DNA of 64,000 nt from Pseudalgibacter ostreae (GCF_042427585.1 NZ_JBHMFC010000022.1:39804-103803), one strand, 5' to 3'; numbered from the stretch's first letter, positions 7,295 to 17,640 are shown. Notes: generated by a model not told the origin, from the letters alone. A program made the numbers and translations.

Positions 7295-9745
7295 ATGAAG
7301 AAATCTAATTTTATGACTCTTGACAGTTTGTCATTACAGGAATTTGATGAAAACTCAGAACTAATCCCTTTAATGACTCCCGAAGATGAAGAAGAAATAA
7401 ACAATGAAGAGCTGCCTGAAACGCTACCTATTTTGTCTTTAAGAAATACGGTGCTTTTTCCAGGTGTGGTTATCCCTATTACTGCTGGTAGAGATAAGTC
7501 CATTAAACTAATTAATGATGCCAATAAAGGCAGTAAGGTGATTGGGGTAGTGGCGCAAAAAGACGAGTCTGTGGAAAACCCTTCTGCTAAAGAAATTCAC
7601 GAAACAGGTACAGTTGCCCGTATATTGCGTGTGCTTAAAATGCCAGATGGAAACGTAACCGTTATCATTCAGGGGAAAAAGCGATTTCGGGTTGCAGAGG
7701 TGCTTACCGAAGATCCATATATGACCGCTACGGTAAGGGAGATTCCTGAAGCTAGGCCTGCTTTAAAAAACAAAGAATTTTCAGCAATTATAGAATCTAT
7801 TAAGGATTTGGCTTTGGAGATAATTAAAGAAAGTCCGAATATCCCAAGTGAAGCCTCATTTGCCATCAAAAATATTGAAAGCAATTCCTTTTTGATAAAT
7901 TTCGTATCGTCTAATATGAATCTTTCTGTGGCTGAAAAACAGTCGCTTTTAGAAATGGATGATCTTAAAAATCGTGCTTTAGCAACGCTTAAGTATATGA
8001 ATTTGGAGTTTCAGAAGCTGGAGCTTAAAAATGATATCCAATCTAAGGTTCAAATGGACATGAGCCAGCAACAGCGTGAATATTTTTTACATCAGCAAAT
8101 GAAAACCATTCAAGAAGAATTGGGTGGTGTAAGCCATGATGAGGAGATAGAGGAAATGAAACAAAAGGCCAGCAAGAAACGCTGGAGCGAAACTGTAGCG
8201 AAGCATTTTGAAAAAGAAATAGCAAAAATGCAGCGTATGAATCCGCAAGTGGCAGAATATTCCATTCAAAGAAATTATTTGGAGCTGTTTTTGGATTTGC
8301 CTTGGAATAAATTTAGTAAGGATAAATTCGATTTAAAACGTGCCATGAGAATTCTGGATCGCGATCATTTTGGATTAGAAGATGTGAAGCGTCGTATTAT
8401 TGAATATTTGGCAGTGTTGAAACTGCGCAACGATATGAAGTCGCCTATTTTATGTTTGTACGGCCCTCCTGGGGTTGGTAAAACCTCTTTAGGGAAATCT
8501 ATTGCAGAAGCATTGGGTAGAGAATATGTACGTATTTCTTTAGGGGGGTTGCGCGATGAAGCAGAAATTCGTGGACACCGTAAAACTTATATTGGGGCCA
8601 TGCCTGGACGTATTATCCAAAGTTTGAAAAAAGCAGGAACATCAAACCCCGTTTTTGTGCTAGATGAAATTGACAAATTGTCAAATTCACATCAAGGCGA
8701 CCCGTCTTCCGCAATGTTAGAAGTATTGGATCCAGAGCAAAACAGTGAGTTCTATGATAATTTTTTAGAAATGGGTTACGATCTTTCTAAAGTTATGTTT
8801 ATTGCAACCTCCAACAGCCTGTCTACCATTCAGCCAGCATTAAGAGATAGAATGGAAATTATCAATGTTACAGGCTATACGATTGAAGAAAAGGTTGAAA
8901 TAGCAAAAAGACACCTGTTGCCAAAACAATTAAAAGAACACGGTTTAACCGATAAGCATTTAAAAATCGGTAAAGCGCAATTGGAAAAAATTGTAGAAGG
9001 TTATACACGTGAATCTGGTGTGCGTGGGTTGGAAAAACAGATAGCGAAAATGGTGCGTTATGCTGCCAAAAATATCGCGATGGAAGAAGCTTACACTATT
9101 AAAATTTCCAATGAAGATATTGTCGAAGTTTTGGGTGGTCCTAAATTAGAACGCGATAAATACGAAAACAATAATGTAGCTGGTGTGGTTACGGGACTAG
9201 CTTGGACCAGCGTTGGTGGTGATATTTTATTTATTGAATCCATTTTATCTAAAGGAAAAGGAACGCTTTCCATAACGGGTAACTTAGGTAAAGTAATGAA
9301 AGAATCGGCAACCATTGCCATGGAGTATATTAAATCTAATGCCGACGAATACGGTATTGATACCGAGGTTTTCGATAAATATAACGTGCATATTCATGTA
9401 CCAGAAGGTGCAACGCCAAAAGATGGGCCAAGTGCTGGTGTTACCATGCTAACTTCTTTGGTGTCTTTGTTCACCCAACGAAAAGTAAAGAAAAGATTGG
9501 CTATGACGGGTGAGATTACACTTCGTGGAAAAGTGTTACCAGTTGGCGGTATAAAAGAAAAAATTCTCGCAGCAAAACGAGCAAGAATTAAAGAGATTTT
9601 ACTTTGTGAAGATAATAGGCGTGATATAGAGGAAATTAAACCAGACTATCTGAAGGGTTTAACTTTTCACTATGTAACCGATATGAGTGACGTTATAAAA
9701 TTGGCGCTTACAGATGAAAAAGTGAAAAACCCAAAAACTTTTTAA
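7295..9745 (+). CDS. lon: ATP-dependent protease Lon
   Basis: 816 residues. Order: N-terminal substrate-binding domain (about 45-240), coiled-coil segment, AAA+ module with Walker A GPPGVGKT (near 390) and Walker B VFVLDEID, then the Lon protease domain with the Ser/Lys dyad S713 (KDGPSAGV) and K756 (GGIKEK), spaced 43 residues apart as in E. coli Lon. The N-terminus carries an acidic extension of about 40 residues before the first conserved strand, common in Bacteroidota. It degrades misfolded and regulatory proteins in the cytoplasm. An imperfect inverted repeat (7256-7281) lies 13 bp before the start codon. A clear terminator follows at 9752. Confidence 0.97.
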   Translation: MKKSNFMTLDSLSLQEFDENSELIPLMTPEDEEEINNEELPETLPILSLRNTVLFPGVVIPITAGRDKSIKLINDANKGSKVIGVVAQKDESVENPSAKEIHETGTVARILRVLKMPDGNVTVIIQGKKRFRVAEVLTEDPYMTATVREIPEARPALKNKEFSAIIESIKDLALEIIKESPNIPSEASFAIKNIESNSFLINFVSSNMNLSVAEKQSLLEMDDLKNRALATLKYMNLEFQKLELKNDIQSKVQMDMSQQQREYFLHQQMKTIQEELGGVSHDEEIEEMKQKASKKRWSETVAKHFEKEIAKMQRMNPQVAEYSIQRNYLELFLDLPWNKFSKDKFDLKRAMRILDRDHFGLEDVKRRIIEYLAVLKLRNDMKSPILCLYGPPGVGKTSLGKSIAEALGREYVRISLGGLRDEAEIRGHRKTYIGAMPGRIIQSLKKAGTSNPVFVLDEIDKLSNSHQGDPSSAMLEVLDPEQNSEFYDNFLEMGYDLSKVMFIATSNSLSTIQPALRDRMEIINVTGYTIEEKVEIAKRHLLPKQLKEHGLTDKHLKIGKAQLEKIVEGYTRESGVRGLEKQIAKMVRYAAKNIAMEEAYTIKISNEDIVEVLGGPKLERDKYENNNVAGVVTGLAWTSVGGDILFIESILSKGKGTLSITGNLGKVMKESATIAMEYIKSNADEYGIDTEVFDKYNVHIHVPEGATPKDGPSAGVTMLTSLVSLFTQRKVKKRLAMTGEITLRGKVLPVGGIKEKILAAKRARIKEILLCEDNRRDIEEIKPDYLKGLTFHYVTDMSDVIKLALTDEKVKNPKTF

Positions 9746-9751
9746 CAAACA

Positions 9752-9780
9752 AACCTCGAAATATTTCGAGGTTTTTTTTC
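9752..9780 (+). terminator. Rho-independent terminator of lon
   Basis: Perfectly self-complementary arms around 9754-9771 (CCTCGAAA / TTTCGAGG) followed by a T8 tract, 6 bp after the lon stop codon. The 225 bp that follow, up to porQ, hold no gene that I can see. Confidence 0.9.
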
Positions 9781-10005
9781 GTTTTACTCTATTTTATAAA
9801 TGTTTATTGAGGTCGTAATGTCCGTTTAAAATAGTTTGGGTTCCTGTATAGTTTATAATGTACCTATAGAAGGAGAGGCTTGCGCCAATTGGTATAGGTT
9901 TATCTGTTTTTTATAGCAGGCGTAGGACTTAAGATTTTTTTTGATTAAAATAAAAGAGGCATGTTACCGTTTTAAGATAGATTTAGTTACTTTGCGCACT
10001 TAAAT

Positions 10006-11025
10006 ATGGTTAGGAAAATTATCATTCTTTTTAGCTTAGTTACAAGCAGCTTTGCCAGTGCGCAAATTGGGGGAGAATCTACATATCAATTCTTAAACTT
10101 AATTTCATCGCCACGTCAAGCAGCATTGGGCGGTAAAGTACTTACTAATGTAGATTACGATGTTACACAAGCGTTGTATAATCCAGCAACTATAAATGTG
10201 GATATGGATAACCAACTGGCTGTTAATTATACCAGTTATTTGGGCGGTATCAGTTATGGTTCTGCGGCTTATGCGTATACTTTGGATAGACGAACGCAAA
10301 CCCTTCATGGTGGTGTAACTTATATTAATTATGGTAGTTTCGACGGTTATGATGAAATAGGTAATGCCACAGGAAGCTTTACAGGGAGTGAAACAGCATT
10401 GTCGTTGGGGTATGCCTTACAAATAGGGTATTCTGATTTTTATTTTGGAGGGAATTTAAAACTGGTCACTTCCAAATTAGAACAATACAGCTCTTTTGGT
10501 ACTGCTGTAGACTTGGGACTGCTTTATATTGACACAGTAAATGATTTTCACGTAGCTTTAGTTGTAAGGAATTTTGGAACGCAAATTACCACGTATGCAG
10601 GACAACGGGAGTCGTTGCCTTTTGAAGTAGATTTAGGGCTGTCTCAAAGTTTGGAAAATGTGCCTATTCGCTGGCATTTAACATTTGAAAATTTACAAAA
10701 ATGGCCCATTAGTACGTCAAATCCAGCAAGAGCTACAAGTGATTTAAGTGGAAATCAAACTGAGGAAAAAGTGGGGGTATTAGGGCAGGTTATGCGACAT
10801 ACTATTATTGGTGCAGAATTATTTCCAGAAACGGGGTTTAATATTAGACTGGCTTATAATTTTAGAAGAGGCGAAGCCTTGCGTATTTTGGATCAACGGA
10901 ATTTTTCAGGGCTTTCGGCCGGTTTTTCAATAAAATTAAACAAGATGCGATTTAGCTATGCGCATGCCAAATATACCAGTGCGGCCAATGCTAATTTTTT
11001 TGGTTTGCAAATTGATTTACAATAA
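10006..11025 (+). CDS. porQ: Type IX secretion system protein PorQ
   Basis: 339 residues with a signal peptide ending near SFASAQ (about 20 residues), followed by GGESTYQFLNL and SPRQAALGGK, the start of the PorQ/PorV-type outer-membrane beta-barrel. The rest is strand-rich with frequent aromatic-Gly patterns. PorQ belongs to the T9SS attachment complex on the outer membrane with PorU, PorV and PorZ. No other attachment-complex gene is adjacent; cmk follows 78 bp later in the same direction, a pairing that I recall from other flavobacteria. A box resembling TAnnTTTG (TTACTTTG, 9987-9994) lies 11 bp upstream and may be the -7 element. Confidence 0.9.
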   Translation: MVRKIIILFSLVTSSFASAQIGGESTYQFLNLISSPRQAALGGKVLTNVDYDVTQALYNPATINVDMDNQLAVNYTSYLGGISYGSAAYAYTLDRRTQTLHGGVTYINYGSFDGYDEIGNATGSFTGSETALSLGYALQIGYSDFYFGGNLKLVTSKLEQYSSFGTAVDLGLLYIDTVNDFHVALVVRNFGTQITTYAGQRESLPFEVDLGLSQSLENVPIRWHLTFENLQKWPISTSNPARATSDLSGNQTEEKVGVLGQVMRHTIIGAELFPETGFNIRLAYNFRRGEALRILDQRNFSGLSAGFSIKLNKMRFSYAHAKYTSAANANFFGLQIDLQ

Positions 11026-11070
11026 CAAAAACCCTATTGAAATGGCTGGAGTTTTTTAAGCGAAAGGCCT

Positions 11071-11078
11071 TAATTTTG
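11071..11078 (+). promoter_or_regulatory. Candidate Bacteroidota -7 box upstream of cmk
   Basis: TAATTTTG fits TAnnTTTG and ends 25 bp before the cmk start codon. No convincing TTG-type -33 element lies at the expected distance, so this is a weak call. Confidence 0.3.
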
Positions 11079-11103
11079 TACATATATTTTTTAGATTTAA
11101 AAC

Positions 11104-11799
11104 ATGACCAAAATCACCATTGCTATAGACGGTTTTTCGTCTACGGGAAAAAGTACAGTTGCTAAACAATTAGCGAAACATTTAGGCTATGTGTATGTGG
11201 ACACGGGTGCCATGTATCGAGCAGTAACGTTTTACGCTATGCAAAAAAAGCTTATTTCTACCAAAGCGTTTGATGTGGCTAGTCTTATTAAGCAACTTCC
11301 CAATATTAGGGTGCATTTTGTATTTAATGAAGATGTAGGTTTTGCCGAGGTCTATTTGAATGATTTGAATGTTGAAACCGAAATTAGAAGTCTGGACGTA
11401 TCTAGTTTTGTAAGTAAAGTGGCCGCTATTTCCGAAGTTCGGCAAAAACTGGTGGAGCAACAGCAAAAGTTGGGTGCAGAAAAAGGTGTCGTAATGGATG
11501 GTAGGGATATAGGTACAGTAGTATTTCCTGATGCAGAGCTAAAACTATTCATGACCGCTTCCGCAGAAACACGTGCAAAAAGACGTTATGACGAACTTTT
11601 AGAAAGAGGGGACCGGGTAGCTTATGAAGCTGTTTTAAAAAATGTTCAAGAACGGGATTATATAGATTCCAATCGAGAGGATTCTCCATTAATGAAGGCC
11701 GATGACGCCATCGAAATTGATAATTCTAATATGAGTTTGAAAGAACAATTTGATAAAATTCTACATTTGGTAAACATAACACTTACAAACGTTAAGTAG
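11104..11799 (+). CDS. cmk: Cytidylate kinase
   Basis: 231 residues. P-loop IDGFSSTGKSTVAKQLA at residues 7-23, then the CMP-binding DTGAMYRAVT segment, the DGRDIGTVVFPDA motif near 137 and the RAKRRYDEL lid region. It phosphorylates CMP and dCMP with ATP in the cytoplasm, feeding CDP and dCDP pools. Length and motif order match bacterial cytidylate kinases. It follows porQ on the same strand. Confidence 0.96.
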   Translation: MTKITIAIDGFSSTGKSTVAKQLAKHLGYVYVDTGAMYRAVTFYAMQKKLISTKAFDVASLIKQLPNIRVHFVFNEDVGFAEVYLNDLNVETEIRSLDVSSFVSKVAAISEVRQKLVEQQQKLGAEKGVVMDGRDIGTVVFPDAELKLFMTASAETRAKRRYDELLERGDRVAYEAVLKNVQERDYIDSNREDSPLMKADDAIEIDNSNMSLKEQFDKILHLVNITLTNVK

Positions 11800-12013
11800 G
11801 TTTTCTTTTAAAATAGCATCTCTTATTTCACATTAAACTCTTTTGATGTTGTTTTTTTATGTCCTGTAAATCAGTTGAATACCACGTTTTTTTTAAAAAT
11901 CCTTTTTTAAAAATCTAAAAAAGGGTAACAATTCATTATTTCTTTTGATGTAGTAATATAAACATTGCCACGTTGGTGGTGTAGCTATTATTAATAATCG
12001 AAATAATGACATT

Positions 12014-14122
12014 ATGAAAAAACTAACTACGTTTATTTTTTGTGTGTGTATAACTATGGGGTACGCACAAAAAAAACTGAATGAAATTAAACAAAAAAAT
12101 CCCAGTCTGTTTGACATTGGTGTGCAAACAGGTATCGCATCACCCACAGCTTCATTTAGTGATGATGTTTTTGCAGATCAAGGTAATTTTTATGAATTAT
12201 CTGGATCCTATTATTTTTCTAAAATAGGGGTAGGGTTGTCCTTGGGACAGCTTTCCAACCCAACGGAAAATAAACTCAAGTCTTCTTTAGATGAAACAGG
12301 TTATCCGATACAAGTGACTTCTGAAAAATGGAAAACGAGCTATTACGGTATTGGTCCTAGTTATAAAATGGGCTTTAATAAGTTTGAGGCCGTTGCTTTT
12401 GCTAGAGCAGGTGTCTTGTCTGTAAAACCCACGCGTTTAAAAGGGGATTTTGTTTTTAGAGAGGAGGCTGTTTCAGGAACTCCTGCAGAGGCTATTGCTG
12501 TTTTTAATTATGATGCAAAGGAAACGTCTCAATCAGGATTCTACACTGCGGGCGTCAAGTTTGGCTATAACATTATTCCTAGGCTTAATCTTTACATAAC
12601 AGCAAACTATTTATCTTCTTTTTCAGAGCATATTACTATGGAGCGCAGTAGTACAGATATTAGGAATTTTGATTTTAACCAAGATGGGGTTATAGACAGA
12701 AATGAATTTGCTGAACTGCAATTTGGACAAATAGATTATGAAACATCAACAACAAAAACAAAGTTGCAAACGCTTAATTATGGCGTAGGATTGACTTACC
12801 ATATAGGAAAGGCTTCAGCAGGAGAAAGACCTAGTTTAAAAGCGAATGATTTAGACTCTAAAATTACAGTTCCCCTTAATTCTGGGTCTATTGTATTTAC
12901 GAATCCATTAAAAAAAGAGAAGGTCCAACAAGAGGAACTCATTGCTGTTCTACCTAAAAACAATAGTGTTTTTAATGACGCCTCAGAATTAAAAAACTTT
13001 ACTTGGAAGCTTCTTGGGCGGGATATAAAAAACCCTCAATATATTATAGAACTTACTAAGATAGGACGTAACCAAACGTCGAAACGGATGTATGTGGAAC
13101 ATACCTCAAAAACATCTTTAGCGGCAATGCAAGTTTTTAAAGACACGAAGGTAAGTGCGGGGCAGTATCGTTGGAAAGTTACCGAAACGACTACGGGAAC
13201 AACTTCAAATGTTATGTTTTTTACATTTACCAGCTGTGAAATTGATTTTGCCATATCGAATGAGACCATAGAGTGCCTTGGTTATGAAGGTAATGATAGA
13301 AAGTATAAAATTTGTTTCGATTCTACATATTCAAGTACTTCTGGCGATTTAACTTTTGCGGACATCAGTTCAGGATTATCGGTCTATGATCAGTCTTATG
13401 CAAGTTTAAGTTATACTTTGACAAGTCCGAATCCTACATTGGTTACTCAAATAGGTGCTTCCAGCTCCACAGTTAGTTATTGCTTTGAAGTTACGGTACC
13501 GCCTAGTGTAACGGCTATCGGTTTTGGATTGCAAGGTGATGATTTAGACCCTAGTCCAGTATTGTGCCAGCCAGGAGTAAGCAATAACTTTGATGAATTG
13601 CCGGATTGTTTTTGTAATGAATGTGAGGATATTGAACTGTCGTTTGATAATTTCAATATTGAATTAAATGGAACTAGTGGAAACCAGTTCAACTTTAATG
13701 GAGAGCTAAATGCTAATGTGCCTATTTATGGTATTGAATTTCAAATACAATCTTATTCATACACATCTGCGCCATCAGCATGCTCAGAAGGTGTTGGCAG
13801 TGTAGAGGAATCTGGTGTTATCTTAATGCCTGGTACAAGTATTAACGGTTCTACGGCATTACAGCTGCTTAACGAAACAGTATCTGGTAATCCGAGTTCT
13901 AACAATAATGCTACAAAAGCTGTAAAATATACAAGCACGGCACCATTAACAGGTGGTATTCCTGTAAACCTAACCGTAGGTCTGCCTGGTCCGATATCTG
14001 GATTCGATTCAAGCTGCTGCGCTATGGATTACACAGTATGTGTAAAAGTTAAAGTGTTTTATGACGAGAGTAATTGTAAATCATGTGTGTTTACACATTG
14101 CTTTAACTTCAATAATCAATAA
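12014..14122 (+). CDS. Secreted/outer-membrane protein: barrel-like N-terminal half plus Cys-rich C-terminal module
   Basis: 702 residues, function unknown. A signal peptide ends near MGYAQ (about residue 19). Residues 30-270 alternate short strands with Gly and aromatics (FDIGVQTGIASP, YGVGLTYHIG), as in an outer-membrane barrel of the OmpW/porin kind. Inside it is an EF-hand-like calcium loop, DFNQDGVIDRNEF (about 219-231). A linker of Ig-like segments follows (about 300-410). The last 150 residues have clustered Cys (CNECED, SSCCAMDY, NCKSC) and resemble the module at residues 775-910 of the next protein. The downstream gene starts 10 bp later, so the two are very likely co-transcribed and may form a surface pair. 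Confidence 0.75.
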   Translation: MKKLTTFIFCVCITMGYAQKKLNEIKQKNPSLFDIGVQTGIASPTASFSDDVFADQGNFYELSGSYYFSKIGVGLSLGQLSNPTENKLKSSLDETGYPIQVTSEKWKTSYYGIGPSYKMGFNKFEAVAFARAGVLSVKPTRLKGDFVFREEAVSGTPAEAIAVFNYDAKETSQSGFYTAGVKFGYNIIPRLNLYITANYLSSFSEHITMERSSTDIRNFDFNQDGVIDRNEFAELQFGQIDYETSTTKTKLQTLNYGVGLTYHIGKASAGERPSLKANDLDSKITVPLNSGSIVFTNPLKKEKVQQEELIAVLPKNNSVFNDASELKNFTWKLLGRDIKNPQYIIELTKIGRNQTSKRMYVEHTSKTSLAAMQVFKDTKVSAGQYRWKVTETTTGTTSNVMFFTFTSCEIDFAISNETIECLGYEGNDRKYKICFDSTYSSTSGDLTFADISSGLSVYDQSYASLSYTLTSPNPTLVTQIGASSSTVSYCFEVTVPPSVTAIGFGLQGDDLDPSPVLCQPGVSNNFDELPDCFCNECEDIELSFDNFNIELNGTSGNQFNFNGELNANVPIYGIEFQIQSYSYTSAPSACSEGVGSVEESGVILMPGTSINGSTALQLLNETVSGNPSSNNNATKAVKYTSTAPLTGGIPVNLTVGLPGPISGFDSSCCAMDYTVCVKVKVFYDESNCKSCVFTHCFNFNNQ

Positions 14123-14132
14123 ACCTACAATC

Positions 14133-17100
14133 ATGAAAAATAAAATATATAGATTTAAAACGTATGTGTTGCTCTTGTTTCTATTAGCAACGTCTTTTAC
14201 GTACTCGCAAATAGCATTAAACACTACGCCAAATACGAGTACCTGTAATTTAAATGGCGACAATGTGACTGTTTCTGTGCCGTCAGAAGCTTTAACAGGT
14301 GATAATATTGCATTAAATATTACTTTGCCAGGAAGCTACGATGTGAGCTGTGTTAAAACGGTAAGTGTTTCCGCTTCCGCAAATTTAGTTTTTCAAAGCT
14401 CGGGAGCTGTACCTTTTACAGATATGGGTGGAGGAACCCATCAAAATGCGGCAACACCCGAATTAAAGGGGAATGATGGGCAAAATTTTAATGTGTTTTA
14501 TAAGTTTCCTAATTATGTAACGTGTAACGGAACTGTTGGAACTTTTGAAGTTACAGTAACATTAGATTGTGAAGGTGTTATAACCACCTGTAAAACGACG
14601 GTAAATGTTATTGCTAGGGCTGATAATTACTGGTCGATTACCAAACAATATGTTAGTGGAGACTTAACCTGTGGAACTTCGAATTGGATTATAAGGGTGA
14701 ACCATAATAACCCAAATGGATCCGGACTTGGAACTTATAAGCTATCGGGAACCATTACAGAAGTGCCGTCGGTACCTGTTATAAGTGGAGCAGTGCATAC
14801 GGTAAATTATTCAGCGTCTAACAATGCTTCTTATCCCAAATTTGTTACATTAGAAAATTGTGCGCCAGAAGGATCTGTAATTACGAATACCGCAAATTAT
14901 AATTTCACTTTGGGAGATGGGAGTTGTGGCACCATGGAGGGGACTATAACAGCCGATTCGGATCCGTTAATATCTCCAAACTCTAGTTTATCCTTTGTTA
15001 AGAGGGTGTATGATAACAATGGGTATTATAGTACGCATCCTTATTTTAATTTGCCACCAGGATGTTCTGGAAAATATGCAATAAGTATAAGCAATAATGG
15101 TAATGTGCCTTGGACGAATATTTCAATTACCGATAATTTAAACATTCCAGGAATAACGATTACAGGAATAAGTTTACCAAGTGGATGGACATCGGCACCA
15201 ACGATACCACCATACTTAAATGTTCCATACACCTTTACAGCACCTTCATCATTCGTTTTGGAGCCTGGTAAAAACGCATATATTTGGATTGAGTTTCAGG
15301 TAGATTCAGGTGTAACAGCGGGCACGGCCATTTCCAATTCAGCAAGTGTTATTTATCAAGCTAGCGGAGCAAGCAGTAGTGGTGGGAGCGGTAATGATCC
15401 ACAAGCATCTTGTCCGGGAATAACTTGTCCTGAAATAGATACGACCATTCAAAACGACTCCGATACGGTTAGTTTTAATGTTAGTGTACCAGAGGCTAGA
15501 GGCTCTATTAAAAAGTGTATTTTGAATCCGCCAAGTGCCATTGATCCGCCTATTTATCAAATTGGAGATGTTGTAGAATTTAGTGTTATGATTGGGAATT
15601 CGGGAGCTGCCGACTTAACAACAACAGTAACCGATGCTTTAGGAATGCCTAATCAAAACTTGCAAATTTTACCAGGTTCAATCGCTTATGAATATTATGG
15701 TGACAAAAACAGAGGTTTTGCAAACCATTGTAACCCTTCATTAGGAGCAGCTGTATCACCCTCATTTCCGGTTACCGCTAATACTACTGATTTACAAAAT
15801 CCATTCTGGAATATTACCAGTATGCCTGGGGTTTGTGATTATAATAAATCAAACTTTTTAATTATTAAATTTAAAGCTAAAGTTTTGCCACAATTACATG
15901 GTACAAAAACAAATGGGGCTAGTATACCAAGCACAACAGGTTCTGGAACCCATACGAGTACGGTAAATTATAGTATTGATCAAGTGGGTATTTTGGGTGT
16001 TAACAAAACGGCCGATACAGAAATTGTTGAAAACGGTCAATCCTTTAATTATAACATAACTGTTTCAAATAATGGTAGTGTACCTTTAGATCATATTGTG
16101 ATTACGGATATGTTACCCGAATGCGTGTCTTTAAATGGACAAATACAAATAAAAGACGCTACAAACAACAGTATTGCGTATACCACCTCTGGTAATATGG
16201 TAATTACTATTGATCCTGCAGCTCAAGTTTTTCCAGGAAACGACTTTACAATTACGATACCCGTGGTTAAATCTGGAGGAGGAAGCTGTTGTAATCAAAG
16301 TGTTTCTGTAACAGCAGAAATGACCACTTCGGGAGTGGAATTAAATGCCAACTACGGTAGTGAAGAGGCGCCGGCAGCTTGTGTTACGGGAACCGAATGT
16401 TGCGATATTGACGGTTTTGAGGCTTCTATTCATGAAAACAATGGTAGCTTTAATGTTAATATCGAAGGAGGTAGTGTGCCTATTCAAGAAGTAGAGATTT
16501 CTATGATAGATTATCATGTGTCGTATTCTAATGAAGATTGTAAGCCTAGCGATTTAGGGGTTTTTGGAACCCTTTCAACGTCAACAACCGCACTGGAAAC
16601 CTTATTGTTAAATTCAGGTGATAATAACTCGCACAGTCTAACATGGTTGCCAGGGTCGCCTTCAATTTTAGATAATGCGCATGTAAATTTAGATGTTGTT
16701 GCACCGTTAATGTTAGATATCGATTGCTGTGATATGGTGGTATCATTCTGTATAAAAGTACGGGTGAAGGATGCAAACTGCAATGTATGTGAAAAAATAA
16801 TTTGCTACACGAGTGATCAACCAACTGCTCCAGAACCTTGTGATATTGATGTTAAGCCTTTAGAGACAAGACAGTATTGTGTTGGAGATACTATTGATTT
16901 GAACTGGGGAGGTACAACACCATCAGGACAGGTTAATGTTTCGTTATACGACCATACAAATGGAACAATACATTCTGTTTTAGCAACAGGAATAGCGAAT
17001 ACTGGAAACTTTACTTATACTATACCAGCATCGTTTCCTTGTGATCCACCAAGAACCTGGTCTTTGATTGTTGAAGACGCAGAGAAACTATGTATTGGCA

Positions 17101-17561
17101 AAAGCACACCTTTTATAATTGAATGTTGTAAGCCACAAGAGGTTTGCGACTGTGGGGATTGGTTAACAAAAAGTGTTTCAGTTATAGGGTATATTAAGGA
17201 AATTCCTAGAGACCCTAGATTGAAAATAACCGTTCCACCAGTATTTGGAAAAAAAGTGGATTGTGGAAATAAAATAAAACTAAAACACGCCATGAATTAT
17301 GCGTTTACCGCTCCCAATTACCAATGTGCTCCAAAAGATTGTGATGTTAATTATAAATGGGAAGTGATAGATCCTAATGGCACTATTTTATCTGGAAATG
17401 GGAAAACGACAAATTATACGTTTAATACCTATGGCACACATAAAATAGTATTTACTCCTATTTGCGGAGGAAATGATTGTAAGCCTTGTGTTATTTATGT
17501 AGATATTGATCGCATAGGTGGTGTATTTGGAGAATATCAATACCAGCTTGAAAAAATGTAA
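14133..17561 (+). CDS. Large secreted DUF11-type repeat protein
   Basis: 1142 residues from the ATG at 14133; an in-frame start at 14061 would overlap the upstream gene and precede the signal peptide, so it was not used. The signal peptide ends near TSFTYSQ. Several Ig-like segments of the DUF11/COG1361 type follow, for example GVNKTADTEIVENGQSFNYN and LDHIVITDMLPECV. A Cys-rich module (about 775-910) is shared with the upstream neighbour. The C-terminus is PKD-like (WEVIDPNGTILSGNGKT). I see no type A or type B T9SS sorting domain at the end, so its export route beyond Sec is unclear. Probably a structural surface or extracellular protein. A terminator follows at 17601. Confidence 0.78.
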   Translation: MKNKIYRFKTYVLLLFLLATSFTYSQIALNTTPNTSTCNLNGDNVTVSVPSEALTGDNIALNITLPGSYDVSCVKTVSVSASANLVFQSSGAVPFTDMGGGTHQNAATPELKGNDGQNFNVFYKFPNYVTCNGTVGTFEVTVTLDCEGVITTCKTTVNVIARADNYWSITKQYVSGDLTCGTSNWIIRVNHNNPNGSGLGTYKLSGTITEVPSVPVISGAVHTVNYSASNNASYPKFVTLENCAPEGSVITNTANYNFTLGDGSCGTMEGTITADSDPLISPNSSLSFVKRVYDNNGYYSTHPYFNLPPGCSGKYAISISNNGNVPWTNISITDNLNIPGITITGISLPSGWTSAPTIPPYLNVPYTFTAPSSFVLEPGKNAYIWIEFQVDSGVTAGTAISNSASVIYQASGASSSGGSGNDPQASCPGITCPEIDTTIQNDSDTVSFNVSVPEARGSIKKCILNPPSAIDPPIYQIGDVVEFSVMIGNSGAADLTTTVTDALGMPNQNLQILPGSIAYEYYGDKNRGFANHCNPSLGAAVSPSFPVTANTTDLQNPFWNITSMPGVCDYNKSNFLIIKFKAKVLPQLHGTKTNGASIPSTTGSGTHTSTVNYSIDQVGILGVNKTADTEIVENGQSFNYNITVSNNGSVPLDHIVITDMLPECVSLNGQIQIKDATNNSIAYTTSGNMVITIDPAAQVFPGNDFTITIPVVKSGGGSCCNQSVSVTAEMTTSGVELNANYGSEEAPAACVTGTECCDIDGFEASIHENNGSFNVNIEGGSVPIQEVEISMIDYHVSYSNEDCKPSDLGVFGTLSTSTTALETLLLNSGDNNSHSLTWLPGSPSILDNAHVNLDVVAPLMLDIDCCDMVVSFCIKVRVKDANCNVCEKIICYTSDQPTAPEPCDIDVKPLETRQYCVGDTIDLNWGGTTPSGQVNVSLYDHTNGTIHSVLATGIANTGNFTYTIPASFPCDPPRTWSLIVEDAEKLCIGKSTPFIIECCKPQEVCDCGDWLTKSVSVIGYIKEIPRDPRLKITVPPVFGKKVDCGNKIKLKHAMNYAFTAPNYQCAPKDCDVNYKWEVIDPNGTILSGNGKTTNYTFNTYGTHKIVFTPICGGNDCKPCVIYVDIDRIGGVFGEYQYQLEKM

Positions 17562-17600
17562 AAGATATAAAAACAGTTTAATTTAAGTCATTTTATTTAA

Positions 17601-17640
17601 AAGAAAGACCTCCTTAATCTTAAAGAGGTCTTTCTTATTT
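17601..17640 (+). terminator. Terminator after the 12014-17561 unit
   Basis: 12 bp perfect stem (17601-17612 with 17625-17636) with a 12-base loop; the 3' arm is T-rich and is followed by ATTTTG. The A/T-rich arms make it possibly bidirectional. Confidence 0.8.

Noticed and set aside
14061..14132. Longer N-terminus for the DUF11-type protein
   Set aside because: Would overlap the upstream gene and put 24 residues in front of a good signal peptide.
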